A stretch of 64,000 nucleotides of DNA from Halorientalis sp. LT38 (GCF_037031225.1 NZ_JAYEZN010000001.1:1550001-1614000), one strand, 5' to 3'; counted from the first letter of the stretch, positions 17,799 to 26,976 are shown. Notes: generated by a model not told the origin, from the letters alone. A program made the numbers and translations.

Positions 17799-18455
17799 AT
17801 GGTAACTGCCGGCACGGAGTACGTTTCGGTCGCGGCGGGACCAGACGTGGTCACCGTCGAATTGAGCCGCCCGGAGAAACTGAACGCCCTGCTCCCGGAG
17901 ACGATCGAGGGCCTCTCGCGGGTCTTCGAGACGCTCGCCGAGGACCCCGGCCGCGGCGTCTTGCTCACGGGCGAGGGCGACGTGACCTGCGCCGGGATGG
18001 ACACCGAGATCGTATCCGGCGACTACGCGGAGGAACACGCCGACCTCGACGCCACACTGCAGGAGCTCTACCGGCAGATCGCGACCTATCCCGCGCCCGT
18101 CGCGGTCGCCGGCCGCGGCGCGCTCGTCGGCGCTGGCGCGGTCCTCTCGCTGTCCTGTGAGTTCCTCGTGCTCGGCCGCGAGACGACCTTCGCCGTCCCG
18201 GAGGTCGCCTACGGGATCGCCTCGGAGCGGTCGGCCGAGTTGCTCCCCGGTATCGTCGGCCAGCGCGTCGCCGCCGAACTCCTGCTCACCGGCGAGGCGA
18301 TCGAGCCCGAACGCGCCCGCGAGGTCGGCCTCGCAAACGACGTGGTCCCCGAGACCGAGGTCGAGGCCCGCGCCCGCGACCTGCTGGAGACCGTCGCCGA
18401 ACACGACGACGAGACGGTCGCGGAACTCGTCGGCCTGCTAGGTGACGCCCGATGA
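17799..18455 (+). CDS. Short crotonase-fold protein lacking the first catalytic Glu
   Basis: A 218-residue crotonase-superfamily protein. The fold is recognisable (RPEKLNAL near 24-31, 'GAGAVLSLSCEF' at 112-122, PEVAYGI at 134-140), but alignment with the other crotonase in the window puts Val116 where the first catalytic glutamate should be; only Glu135 is kept. It is about 50 residues shorter than the other crotonase, mainly at the C-terminus. Isomerase, thioesterase or a non-hydratase role is more likely than classic hydration. Its stop overlaps the start of the next acyl-CoA synthetase by 4 bp (ATGA). Confidence 0.82.
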   Translation: MVTAGTEYVSVAAGPDVVTVELSRPEKLNALLPETIEGLSRVFETLAEDPGRGVLLTGEGDVTCAGMDTEIVSGDYAEEHADLDATLQELYRQIATYPAPVAVAGRGALVGAGAVLSLSCEFLVLGRETTFAVPEVAYGIASERSAELLPGIVGQRVAAELLLTGEAIEPERAREVGLANDVVPETEVEARARDLLETVAEHDDETVAELVGLLGDAR

Positions 18456-20200
18456 GCGACGTGCCGTCGGGGGACTTCGCGGTCGAACGCGAGAGCTGGC
18501 CCGAGGGCCTGTCGCGCACGCTCTCCTTCCCCCACGGCCGACGGCCGCTCCACGAGTACGTCCGCGAACACGCCCGGGACCGGCCGGACGCGCCGGCGGT
18601 CACCTTCTACGGTCGGACGCTCTCCTGGCGCGAGTTCGACGACGCGGTCGACGCGTTCGCCGCCGGACTGACCCGGCGGGGGCACGGCCCCGGCGACGTC
18701 TGCGCGCTCTTCCTCCAGAACTCGCCGCAGTTCCTCGTCGCCTACCACGGCGCACACCGCGCGGGCCTCGCGGTGACGCCGCTCAATCCCCAGTTCGAGA
18801 CGCCCGCCGTCCGCCGCCAGCTCGACGACAGCGGGGCCGCCGTGCTCGTGGCCCACAGCGGGCTGCTCGCCACCGCCCGTCCGGGACTCGCGGACACGGA
18901 CGTCGAGCGAGTGCTGCTCACGGCCTACGGGGAGTACACGGGCGAGTCGTCGCCCGTGCCGGTCCACCCCGACGTGGCCGAGGAGCCGTCGGTGGTAGAC
19001 GCGTTCGCGGACGGACCGGGCGAGGGTGGCGGCGGCCCCGAGGAGACGGCCTTCGCGGACCTCCTGGCGGCGGGCGACGACGCTGACGCGTCGCCCGAGG
19101 AGCCGTCGGTGACCGACCGCGCGCTGCTCCAGTACACCGGCGGGACCACGGGGCTCCCGAAGGGCTGCGTCCACACCCACTGGAACGTCCTGTTCAAGGC
19201 GCGGACGACCGCGCAGGTCCGCCGCTACGACGCCGCGGACACGTTACTGGGAGTGATGCCGCTGTTCCACGTCGCGGGCAAGCAGCGCTACTGCGACGCG
19301 CTGGCGGCGACCGGCTGTCACACCGTTCTGCTCGCGCGCTATGGACCGGAAGCCGTGCTCGCGGCCGTCGACGAGCACGACGTGACCTCGACGTGGCTTG
19401 CGGTGCCGGCGGTCGAAGCGATGCTCGACCGCCCCGACCTCGACCGGTACGACCTCCGGTCGCTGTCGGCCCGCCGGGCCTTTACCAACTGTTCGAGCTT
19501 CGGGACGAACCTCACCCGCGAGATCAGCGACGCCTGGCGCGAGGTCACCGGCGCGCGGCTCCAGGAGTCGGGCTACGGCCTGACCGAGACCCACACGACC
19601 GACACGCACACCTACGGCGACGACCGGATCGAGCCGGGGTTCGTCGGCCAGCCCTGCTACTGCGTCGAGGTCGAGATCAGGGACTTCGAGAGCGGCGCGA
19701 CCCTCCCCGCCGGCGAGCAGGGCGAGATCGTCCTCCGCTCCCCTTCGACGATGGAGGGGTACCTCGATAGGCCCGAGGCGACCGCGGACGTGCTGGAGCC
19801 CGACGGCTTCCTCCACACCGGCGACGTGGGGCGACTGACCGAGAGCGGGGCGCTGTACTTCCTCGGTCGCCGGAAGGACACCCTGAAGGTATCCGGCCAC
19901 ACCGTCTCCCCGCGGGAGGTCGAGGTGACGCTCGCGGACCACGCGGCCGTCGACGACGTGGTGGTCGTCGGCCGCCCCCACGAGTCCCGTGGCACGGTCC
20001 TCGAAGCACACGTCGTCCCGTGCGGGGACGCGCCGGACGACGACGCGCTCGAAGCCGCGCTGCTCGATTTCGCGGGGGAGACCCTGGCGGAGTACAAGCG
20101 GCCGGTCGACGTGGTGCGGCGGGAGTCGTTCCCGCGGACGGACGTGGGGAAGGTCGACCGCGCGGCCTACCGTGACGAACTGCCAGAGGAGTACCGCTAG
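18452..20200 (+). CDS. Acyl-CoA synthetase / AMP-dependent CoA ligase
   Basis: A 582-residue adenylate-forming ligase with the signature YTGGTTGLPKG at 228-238, a 'LHTGDVGRL' motif, 'GRRKDTLKVSG' and a C-terminal 'DVGKVDR' that carries the catalytic lysine. A short acidic, Gly-rich insertion lies around residues 185-218. It is translationally coupled to the upstream crotonase-like gene. Its stop codon is 1 bp from the stop of the convergent SDR gene. Its substrate is unknown; it is distinct from the enzyme at 1381. Confidence 0.92.
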   Translation: MSDVPSGDFAVERESWPEGLSRTLSFPHGRRPLHEYVREHARDRPDAPAVTFYGRTLSWREFDDAVDAFAAGLTRRGHGPGDVCALFLQNSPQFLVAYHGAHRAGLAVTPLNPQFETPAVRRQLDDSGAAVLVAHSGLLATARPGLADTDVERVLLTAYGEYTGESSPVPVHPDVAEEPSVVDAFADGPGEGGGGPEETAFADLLAAGDDADASPEEPSVTDRALLQYTGGTTGLPKGCVHTHWNVLFKARTTAQVRRYDAADTLLGVMPLFHVAGKQRYCDALAATGCHTVLLARYGPEAVLAAVDEHDVTSTWLAVPAVEAMLDRPDLDRYDLRSLSARRAFTNCSSFGTNLTREISDAWREVTGARLQESGYGLTETHTTDTHTYGDDRIEPGFVGQPCYCVEVEIRDFESGATLPAGEQGEIVLRSPSTMEGYLDRPEATADVLEPDGFLHTGDVGRLTESGALYFLGRRKDTLKVSGHTVSPREVEVTLADHAAVDDVVVVGRPHESRGTVLEAHVVPCGDAPDDDALEAALLDFAGETLAEYKRPVDVVRRESFPRTDVGKVDRAAYRDELPEEYR

Positions 20201-20201
20201 T

Positions 20202-20957
20202 TCACCGCATCAGCTGGCCGCCGTTGACCTGGACCGTCTCGCCCGTCACGTAGCCGGCGTCACGGAGGTACGCCGCCGCCTCGGCCACGTCTTCGGGCTG
20301 GCCGAGCCGTCCGACCGGGATCTGCTCACGGCGCTCGCGCTTGTCCGCCTCGTCGTTCGTCGCGTCGGTCATGTCCGTCTCGACGTAGCCGGGCGCGACG
20401 GCGTTGACGCGGATATCGGGCGCGAACTCCTGGGCGTGGCTCCGCGTGAGTCCGACGACGGCCGCCTTGGAGGCGGCGTAGTGACACTCGTAGGCGGCCC
20501 CGTCGAAGGCCAGTCGCGAGGAGATGTTGACGATGGAGGGACCGGCCTCGGCGGCTTCGGTGTCGTCCGCGGCCTCCCGGAGGTGGGGAAGGGCGGTCTT
20601 GCTGACGGTGAACGCGCCGGTGACGTTGACGTCGAGGACCCGGGAGAAGGCGTCGGGGGAGAGCTGGGGCGTGAAGACGTGCTCGTTGATCGCGGCGTTG
20701 TTGACGACGTGGTCGAGACGGCCGAACTCCGCGACGGCCCGATCGACCAGGTCGGCCGCCGCCACCGGGTCGCCGACGTTTGCCTGGTGCGTGACGACCG
20801 AAGCGTCCGTCGTCTCGCGGATCTCGTCGGCCGCGGCCGCGGCGGCCTCCCGGCTGGTGTTGTAGTTCAGGACGACGTCACAGCCGTCCGCGGCGTACTG
20901 GCGGGCGATGGCACGGCCGATCCCCCGGGAGGAACCGGTCACGACAGCGACTGACAT
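20202..20957 (-). CDS. SDR-family oxidoreductase 2 (FabG-like)
   Basis: A 251-residue classical SDR with TGSSRGIG at 7-14, NNAA (instead of NNAG) at 86-89, and a Ser147-Tyr160-Lys164 triad. The C-terminal 'APGYVETDMT' and 'VTGETVQVNGG' resemble 3-oxoacyl-ACP reductase-like enzymes. It probably interconverts 3-oxo and 3-hydroxyacyl thioesters in a catabolic setting. Its start lies 25 bp from the 3' end of the MFS gene upstream on the same strand. Confidence 0.9.
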   Translation of the reverse strand: MSVAVVTGSSRGIGRAIARQYAADGCDVVLNYNTSREAAAAAADEIRETTDASVVTHQANVGDPVAAADLVDRAVAEFGRLDHVVNNAAINEHVFTPQLSPDAFSRVLDVNVTGAFTVSKTALPHLREAADDTEAAEAGPSIVNISSRLAFDGAAYECHYAASKAAVVGLTRSHAQEFAPDIRVNAVAPGYVETDMTDATNDEADKRERREQIPVGRLGQPEDVAEAAAYLRDAGYVTGETVQVNGGQLMR

Positions 20958-20982
20958 ACGAGGGTATCGGTGGCCGGTCCTA

Positions 20983-22200
20983 CTAATCTTTCCCGGCCGG
21001 CACGGGCAGGACGAGACAGCACAGCGTCGCGACCAGCGCGAGGCCGGCCAGGAGGAAGAAGGCCTCGTCGAACAGGTCGGCGTCGGCGAGGGCGCCGACG
21101 AAGGTAGAGCCGAGCGAGCCGAGCAGCAGGTAGCCCGTCCGGAGCAGGCCCAGTCCGCTTGCCTGCCCCTCGTCGGGCAGCGCGGCGATGGTGTAGGAGA
21201 AGACGATGGGCCAGAACCCGAGCTGGACGCTCACGGCGACGACGGCCGGGACCAGGAGGAACGTGCTGGGAACGAACGGGAGGGCGAACAACGTCGCCGC
21301 GCTGGCCGCGAGCAGGAGGGCCATGGTCCGACGCTGGCCGAACCGGTCGCCGAGGTTGCCGCCGACGACCTGCGCGACGACCCCGCCGGCGAAGAAGGCC
21401 CCGAACAGCGTCGCGGCGGCCTGTTCGGACAGGCCCTTCATCGCCACGAGGTAGGTCGGGAGGAAGGCCGTCACGCCCTGGTAGGTGAAGAACATCACCA
21501 GCATGATCACGGTCGCGAGCCCGACCTCCCGGGTCACGAGGCCGGCGAGGACGGCCCGCGCGTCCTCCCGGACGGAGGCGCCGGCCTCGCTCCGGCCGGC
21601 TTCGGTGGGGACGAACAGCCACAGGAGCAGCGTGCCGATCGCGAAGAGGGGGATCGCGAAGGCGAAGCCGAACTGCCAGGCGACCGTGGCGGCGAGCGCA
21701 CCGGCGATCACCGGCAGGATCGTCGTCCCGACGTTGCCCGCCGCCGAGCAGATCCCGATGGCCGTCCCGTCCCGGTCCGGGTAGACGGCCGAGAGGACGG
21801 TCACGCGAGGCGTCCCGTACATCCCCGTTCCGATCCCGAACAGGACGATCCCGAGGACGAAGACGGGGACCGCAGGGGCGATCGCGAGCAGCGTCACGCC
21901 GACCAGTCCGGCGGCGGCCCCGAAGGTGAGGACGGAACGGCCGCCGACGCGGTCGGCGACGATCCCGCCGGGTAACTGCAACAGCGCCGCGACGCTCAGG
22001 AGGATCGTGTAGACCGACCCGGCGACGGTGTTCGAGAAGGCGAACTCGGCGCGGATGCTCGGGAACAGCGTCGGGACGACCAGCCTGACGCCGAGCAGGA
22101 GGAACCAGCCGAACCCGACGGCCACGAGGACGCCGAGGCGGTCGTCGACCAGCGGCGACTTGCGGACGTGCTGCTCGACCCGGGACAGGCCTGGGAACAC
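20983..22200 (-). CDS. MFS transporter 1
   Basis: A 12-helix major facilitator of about 405 residues with 'GIVADRVGGRSVL' in loop 2-3 and the related 'GGNLGDRFGQRRTM' in loop 8-9, characteristic of anion/organic-acid type MFS proteins. The start is uncertain: GTG at 22200 gives reasonable spacing to an AT-rich box near 22230, and another GTG lies at 22218. It is divergent from a second MFS gene. Transport of an organic acid for the surrounding catabolic genes is inference. Confidence 0.82.
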   Translation of the reverse strand: MFPGLSRVEQHVRKSPLVDDRLGVLVAVGFGWFLLLGVRLVVPTLFPSIRAEFAFSNTVAGSVYTILLSVAALLQLPGGIVADRVGGRSVLTFGAAAGLVGVTLLAIAPAVPVFVLGIVLFGIGTGMYGTPRVTVLSAVYPDRDGTAIGICSAAGNVGTTILPVIAGALAATVAWQFGFAFAIPLFAIGTLLLWLFVPTEAGRSEAGASVREDARAVLAGLVTREVGLATVIMLVMFFTYQGVTAFLPTYLVAMKGLSEQAAATLFGAFFAGGVVAQVVGGNLGDRFGQRRTMALLLAASAATLFALPFVPSTFLLVPAVVAVSVQLGFWPIVFSYTIAALPDEGQASGLGLLRTGYLLLGSLGSTFVGALADADLFDEAFFLLAGLALVATLCCLVLPVPAGKD

Positions 22201-22266
22201 AGTACCCGTATCCCCCACCCTGCGGCTTGAATCTTCCCTTCGTGGCGACGGGCCGGGGTCGATTGA

Positions 22267-22272
22267 TCTAAG
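22267..22272 (+). promoter_or_regulatory. TATA-like box of MFS transporter 2
   Basis: TCTAAG lies 25 bp upstream of the GTG at 22298, which supports that non-ATG start. Confidence 0.4.
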
Positions 22273-22297
22273 GGGGGTCCGGGAGAACGGGCGAGGC

Positions 22298-23557
22298 GTG
22301 CCCTCGCTCGCCACGCTGTTCGGTGACGACGCCGAGATCCTCGGGGACCGGAGCTTCCAGCTCCTGTTGCTGGCGAACCTGAGCCCGCCCCTCGGGAGCG
22401 CGCTGATCTCGCCGCTTCTGGACACGCTGGTGGGCCCCTTCGGCGTCAGCGAAGCCCAGATCGGGCTGCTGATGACCGCCTTCACCGCGCCGAGCATCGT
22501 CCTCATCCCGCTGGTCGGCATGCTGGCCGACCGGATCGGCCGCAAGTCCGTCATCCTCGGCGGCCTCGTTTGCTTCGGCGTCGGCGGCGTCGCCATCGCG
22601 TTCACGACGGACTTTCGCGTCGCGCTCGGCCTGCGCCTCCTCCAGGGCGTCGGCTTCGCGGGGCTGACGCCGATCATCGTCACGAGCATCGGCGACCTCT
22701 ACCGGGGCGGTGCCGAGGCCACGGCCCAGGGCATCCGCTTTGCCACCTCAGGGTTCACGCTCATGACCTTCCCCCTGCTCGGCGGCGCACTCGTCGCGCT
22801 GGCCTGGCAGTACCCCTTCTTCCTCTACGCGTTGACCTTCCCGACCGCGGTCCTCATCCTCCTGTTCTTCGAGGAGCCGACGAGCGAGGCATCGCGTCGC
22901 GGGAACGCGGACACGAGCGCGTCGGACGTCGTGCAGTTCGTCCGCCAGCCCAAGGTCGCCGCGGTGCTGGTCGGTCGGGCCATCCCGAACTTCCTCTACA
23001 CGGCCTTTCTCACCTACAACTCCTTCGTCGTCGTCCGGCTGATCGGCGGGAGCCCGGGCGAGGCGGGACTGCTGATCACGGCCGCGAGCGTCGTCCACAC
23101 GATCTCGGCCACGCAGGCCGGCCGCATCACCGCCGTCTTCGACAGCCGGCTCTACCCGCTTCTGGGGGCGAACCTGGCGATGGGCGGTGGCTTCGCGGCC
23201 GTCGGGCTCGCGGGGTCGCTCCCGGTCGCCGTGCTGGGCAGCGCCGGGATCGGCCTCGGGTTCGGCACCTCCCTTTCCCTGTACCGGAGCGTCATCACCG
23301 GCTTCACGGTCGAGTCGCTCCGCGGGAGCGTCGTCAGCGCCGGGTCGGCGCTGGGTCGGGTCGGCGCCACGATCGCACCCATCGTAATGGGGCTGGCCGT
23401 CTCATACGGCGAGCCCCTGTTCGGGTTCGACGTCGCCGTCCGCGGGACCGTCACCGGCGCGGCCGTCCTCTGCGGCCTCGGCGGGGCGCTCTGCCTCCTG
23501 GTCGCGAAACGCTCCCCGGCCGTCGAGTACGCCGACGAGCGGCCGGCCGGCGGATGA
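22298..23557 (+). CDS. MFS transporter 2
   Basis: A 419-residue 12-helix MFS protein. 'GMLADRIGRKSVI' marks loop 2-3, and the order of the two six-helix halves is clear. A GTG start at 22298 is chosen because it follows a TCTAAG box by 25 bp and sits just before the first hydrophobic stretch. It is divergent from MFS transporter 1, but the two are not close copies. It is followed after 73 bp by the MDR dehydrogenase on the same strand. Substrate unknown. Confidence 0.85.
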   Translation: MPSLATLFGDDAEILGDRSFQLLLLANLSPPLGSALISPLLDTLVGPFGVSEAQIGLLMTAFTAPSIVLIPLVGMLADRIGRKSVILGGLVCFGVGGVAIAFTTDFRVALGLRLLQGVGFAGLTPIIVTSIGDLYRGGAEATAQGIRFATSGFTLMTFPLLGGALVALAWQYPFFLYALTFPTAVLILLFFEEPTSEASRRGNADTSASDVVQFVRQPKVAAVLVGRAIPNFLYTAFLTYNSFVVVRLIGGSPGEAGLLITAASVVHTISATQAGRITAVFDSRLYPLLGANLAMGGGFAAVGLAGSLPVAVLGSAGIGLGFGTSLSLYRSVITGFTVESLRGSVVSAGSALGRVGATIAPIVMGLAVSYGEPLFGFDVAVRGTVTGAAVLCGLGGALCLLVAKRSPAVEYADERPAGG

Positions 23558-23630
23558 TCCGCGTCCCAAGTCACTCCCCCGACTCAGCCGCTCCCCACAG
23601 CTATATCCCTCGCGCCGTCCAGCCCGAGGT

Positions 23631-24644
23631 ATGCGCGCAGCCGTCTACCCCGACAGCGGCGATCCGGCGGACATCGACGTCGAAACCGTCCCCGACCCCG
23701 AGCCGGAACCGGGGGAGGCCGTCGTCCGCGTGGAGGCCTGTTCGGTCAATCACCGCGACCTCTGGAAGCTCGACGGGACTCGCGAGACCGGCGACCAGTT
23801 CGTCGGCGGGGCCGACGTGGCCGGCGTCGTCGAGCGAATCGAGCCGGGCGAGGGAGAGCCGCCGGTCGCGGTCGGCGACCGGGTCTTGCTCTGCCCGCTT
23901 CAGACCTGCGGCACCTGCCGGTACTGCCGGGAGGGCCCCGAGAACTACTGCGCCGAGTACGACAGCTTCGACGGCGGGTTCGCCGAGCGCTGCGCCGTCG
24001 ACGCCCACCGCCTGATCGAACTCCCCGATGGGGTCGACGTCGTCGCGGCGGCGACGCTCCCGATCGCCTCGATGACCGCCTGGCGGATGCTCGAACGGGC
24101 CGACGTGACCGCAGGGGACCGCGTGTTCGTCCCCGGCGCCACCGGCGGGGTCGGCGTCGCGACGATCCAGCTAGCTGGCCTGCGGGGCGCAGAGACCGTC
24201 GGCACCTCCACGTCGGCGAGGAAGCTCGAGCGCCTCGCCGACCTTGGCTGTGACCACACGATCGAGACGGGCGACCCGGACGAGATGGTCGAACGCGTCG
24301 GCGAGCTCGGTCCCGTCGACGCGACGATCAACCACCTCGGCGGGCCGTTCGGTCGCGCCGGCATGGAAGTCCTCCGTCGGGGCGGGACCCAGGTCGTCTG
24401 CGGCCGCACCGCCGGGCCCACCGTCGAACTGGATCTCTGGGACACCTACTTCAACCACAAGGACCTGCTGGGGAGTACGCTGGGGACCCAGCCCGACCTC
24501 GAACGGGTGCTCGACTTCCTCGCCGCGGGCGAGATCGAGGCGGTCGTCCACGACACGTACCCGCTCGCGGAGACGGCGGCGGCCTTCCGCGACATGTCCG
24601 CGCGGGATCTGTTCGGGAACGCAGTGGTCACGCCGGGGGCCTGA
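23631..24644 (+). CDS. Zinc-type MDR alcohol dehydrogenase / quinone reductase-like
   Basis: A 337-residue medium-chain dehydrogenase/reductase. The structural zinc lobe is present (Cys93, Cys96, Cys99, Cys107) and the cofactor fold has 'VFVPGATGGVGVATIQLA'. The expected catalytic-zinc cysteine is Cys37 in 'EACSVNHRDLW'. The GATGGVG loop is closer to quinone-oxidoreductase/enoyl-reductase relatives than to classic ADH, so the reaction could be an alcohol oxidation or an enoyl reduction. It lies between an MFS gene and an acyl-CoA dehydrogenase on the same strand. Confidence 0.86.
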   Translation: MRAAVYPDSGDPADIDVETVPDPEPEPGEAVVRVEACSVNHRDLWKLDGTRETGDQFVGGADVAGVVERIEPGEGEPPVAVGDRVLLCPLQTCGTCRYCREGPENYCAEYDSFDGGFAERCAVDAHRLIELPDGVDVVAAATLPIASMTAWRMLERADVTAGDRVFVPGATGGVGVATIQLAGLRGAETVGTSTSARKLERLADLGCDHTIETGDPDEMVERVGELGPVDATINHLGGPFGRAGMEVLRRGGTQVVCGRTAGPTVELDLWDTYFNHKDLLGSTLGTQPDLERVLDFLAAGEIEAVVHDTYPLAETAAAFRDMSARDLFGNAVVTPGA

Positions 24645-24742
24645 ACCCCGAACCCGTCCGGGTCGCGGCCGAGGGCGCTCGGCACTGTCGGCCCTCACCA
24701 GGATTGGCGCTCGGCCGGGTCGGCCTTGCGCCGTCGCCCAGA

Positions 24743-24748
24743 TTTATG
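24743..24748 (+). promoter_or_regulatory. TATA-like box of the second acyl-CoA dehydrogenase gene
   Basis: TTTATG lies 25 bp before the ATG at 24774, so the gene has its own leaderless-type promoter and the ATG at 24774 is favoured over an earlier in-frame ATG. Confidence 0.55.
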
Positions 24749-24773
24749 CCGTCTCGCCGAGTGGACTGTGGTA

Positions 24774-25943
24774 ATGGACTTCCGATTGAGCGAGGAACAG
24801 CGGCTGATCCGCGATCAGATCCGGACGGTCTGCGGCGACTTCGGCGACGAGTACTGGCGGCAGAAACACCGGGACCACGAGTTCGCCTGGGAATTCTTCG
24901 AGGCGTTCGCCGAGGACGGCTGGTGCGGGATCACCATCCCGCAGGAGTACGGCGGGCAGGGCTACGGCGTTCAGGAGGCGGCGCTGGTCCAGCAGGAGAT
25001 CGCCCGCTCGGGCGCGGCGATGGCCGGCACCTCGATCACCTCCCACCACGTCTTCAGCACCGCGCCCCTCGTGGAGTTCGGCGACGAGGACCACAAGGAG
25101 CGCTACCTGCCCGACATCGCCGAGGGGTCGGTGATGGTCTGTACCGGCGTGACCGAACCGAACGCGGGGACGGACACCTCGAGCATCGAGACCACCGCCA
25201 CCCGCGACGGCGACGAGTACGTGATCGACGGCCAGAAGATCTGGACCTCGAAGGCCCAGGAGGCAGACGTCATCATGTTGCTCGTCCGGACGAGTCCCCG
25301 CGAGGAGAGCGATCGCTTCGGCGGCCTCTCGCTGTTTTTCACCGAGTTCGACCAGGACATGGACGGCGTCGACGTCAGCGAGATCCCCAAGGCCGGCCGC
25401 GGCGCGGCCGACTCGAACGAGGTCTGGTTCGACGGCGTCCGCGTCCCCGCCGAGGACCGCATCGGCGAGGAGGGCGAGGGCTTCGGCTACCTCCTCTCCT
25501 TCGCCAACACCGAGCGGATCAGCATCGCGGCGAACGCGGTCGGCATCGGCCAGGCCGCCGTCGACAAGGCCGCCGACTACGCCCGCGAGCGTGAGGTGTT
25601 CGGCAGTCCGATCGGCTCCTATCAGGCGATCCAGCACCCGCTGGCCGAGGCCTGGAGCAAACTGGAACTGGACGAACTGGCGGTCCGGAAGGCCGCCTGG
25701 CTCTACGACACCGACCGGGACGCCAGCGCGGCGGCCAACGCCGCCAAACTCCGGGCCAGCGAGGACGCCCTCGACGCCTGCGAGCGAGCGATGCGCGTCC
25801 ACGGCGGCATGGGCTACGCCCAGGAGTACGACGTCGAGCGCTACTGGCGCGAGACGATGATCAACGTCATCGCCCCCATCTCCAACGAGATGGTGCGAAA
25901 CTACATCGGCCAGCACGTCCTCGACCTCCCCCGGTCGTACTGA
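24774..25943 (+). CDS. Acyl-CoA dehydrogenase (predicted catalytic Glu at the isovaleryl-type position)
   Basis: A 389-residue acyl-CoA dehydrogenase with 'TGVTEPNAGTDTS' and 'IWTSKAQEADVI' FAD/substrate motifs and the flavin-interface 'RVHGGMGY'. At the usual C-terminal base position (YEGT in the enzyme at 3042) this protein has Ala-Pro-Ile, with Pro368 in place of Glu. Instead Glu247 in 'NTERISIAANAVG' aligns with the base of isovaleryl-CoA and long-chain dehydrogenases. It is thus probably active on branched or long substrates. It should feed electrons to ETF like its relatives. Confidence 0.92.
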   Translation: MDFRLSEEQRLIRDQIRTVCGDFGDEYWRQKHRDHEFAWEFFEAFAEDGWCGITIPQEYGGQGYGVQEAALVQQEIARSGAAMAGTSITSHHVFSTAPLVEFGDEDHKERYLPDIAEGSVMVCTGVTEPNAGTDTSSIETTATRDGDEYVIDGQKIWTSKAQEADVIMLLVRTSPREESDRFGGLSLFFTEFDQDMDGVDVSEIPKAGRGAADSNEVWFDGVRVPAEDRIGEEGEGFGYLLSFANTERISIAANAVGIGQAAVDKAADYAREREVFGSPIGSYQAIQHPLAEAWSKLELDELAVRKAAWLYDTDRDASAAANAAKLRASEDALDACERAMRVHGGMGYAQEYDVERYWRETMINVIAPISNEMVRNYIGQHVLDLPRSY

Positions 25944-26356
25944 CCGACCGCGTTCGACGGCGGCGACGGGTTCCGATTTTCCACGTGACCCGAGAATCGG
26001 TAGCAGAGATCCAATCGAGATCTGTCTGCGCCGCTCGTGACCCAGTAGATAACGGACTGAGAACGTTATTCGATAGGAGAACCGAGCACGACGACCGGTC
26101 GCTTCAAGAGTTGCGTGTGGGAGAGACAGGAACCAGTCACGGGCCAGAGACGTTCGATCCTGTACACGAGCGGACGCGAAACCGGACGGTATCGATGAAA
26201 GCGGCAAGGGTGACAGCCAGCGTGGCGGGCTATTACGCCGCGGATCGTGGTGTTCCGTGGCACGGCCGCACCCGCTACCGTCGTTAACCACGAACCGGGT
26301 ACCGTCTCTGTGGATCAGCCGTGCCCATCTCCCCTCTACCTTCGACCGGCGCCGGG
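25944..26356. other. 413-bp convergent gap without a convincing gene
   Basis: A 100-codon open frame at 25985-26287 (+) is basic, lacks domain-like sequence and has no TATA box at the right distance, so I do not call it. The only structured element seen is the near-palindrome at 26049-26069 (copy 2). Confidence 0.6.
26049..26069 (-). repeat. Near-palindromic element, copy 2
   Basis: ATAACG (26049-26054) and CGTTAT (26064-26069) are perfect 6-bp arms with a 9-bp spacer. The reverse complement matches the copy at 4371-4395 at 21 of 29 positions with the same arm spacing, and it shares the asymmetric AGTCCGTTAT core. It lies 106 bp beyond the stop of the second acyl-CoA dehydrogenase gene. Confidence 0.6.
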
Positions 26357-26950
26357 CTACTCCTCGAGGGCGTCCCGCGTGATGTAGCCCCGCCTGAGCG
26401 CCCGCTCGACCGGTACCTGGGTGTGACACTCCTCGCACTCGACCTCGAAGGAGACGTGGACCTCGACGTCGCCGCAGGCGGCCAGGTTCCCCTTCGAGAC
26501 CAGCGAGCGGACGGCGTCTTCGAGCTTCCCGGTCGCGTGCTCGCGCGTGTACTCGATGGCGTCTGCCTCCCAGTCGGTCGCCTCGACGTCGCGTTCGAGG
26601 CCCAGACAGTCGGTGAGGTGGGTCCGGACGACGCCGTAGGAGACGAAGTCGGCGTCGAGTTCGTCTACGTCGATCCCTTCGCCCCGGAGGTCGCGCCGCA
26701 CTTCGGCCGCGACCGTCTCGTCGTCGCCGGTGAGCCGCTCGTACTTCGACTCCGGTTCGTTCCCGAGCGTAGAGAGCCCCGCCCGGTCCATCTCCCGCCG
26801 GAGCATCATCGTGTTCAGCCACTCGGCAAGCTGCCGGTACCCCTTGCGCTGGGCCGCGTCGGCCTGCCACTGGTCGACCAGCCGCCGCTCGTAGCGCTCC
26901 ATGTCGCGTTCGTCCAGGATCCGACACACCTTGCACCCGTACTCGGTCAT
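26357..26950 (-). CDS. rdfA: RdfA-like protein (rod-determining factor family)
   Basis: A 197-residue protein resembling haloarchaeal rod-determining factor RdfA: 'GCKVCRILDE' at the N-terminus, 'YRQLAEWLNTMMLRREMDRAG', 'YERLTGDDETVA' and 'GIDVDELDADFVSYGVVRTHL' in the middle, and a C-terminal Cys-containing segment with CEEC. In Haloferax, RdfA is needed for the rod cell form. Haloarchaea carry several paralogues, so this copy may have another role. A TATA box (ATATAT) lies 26 bp upstream. It has a 503-bp gap to the next gene, part of which is low in GC. Confidence 0.72.
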   Translation of the reverse strand: MTEYGCKVCRILDERDMERYERRLVDQWQADAAQRKGYRQLAEWLNTMMLRREMDRAGLSTLGNEPESKYERLTGDDETVAAEVRRDLRGEGIDVDELDADFVSYGVVRTHLTDCLGLERDVEATDWEADAIEYTREHATGKLEDAVRSLVSKGNLAACGDVEVHVSFEVECEECHTQVPVERALRRGYITRDALEE

Positions 26951-26976
26951 CGCGTCCGGATAGGCCCCCGCCGGGA

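Noticed and set aside
15635-18160. 841-codon plus-strand frame across the SDR and the long 3HCDH gene
   Set aside because: Antisense shadow of two real genes; no domain motif and no promoter.
24167-24178. Perfect 12-bp palindrome CCAGCTAGCTGG
   Set aside because: It lies inside the MDR dehydrogenase gene and encodes conserved-looking residues, so it is explained by coding; no second copy was noticed.
25985-26287. 100-codon frame in the convergent gap after the second acyl-CoA dehydrogenase
   Set aside because: Basic composition, no motif, no TATA box at a suitable distance.
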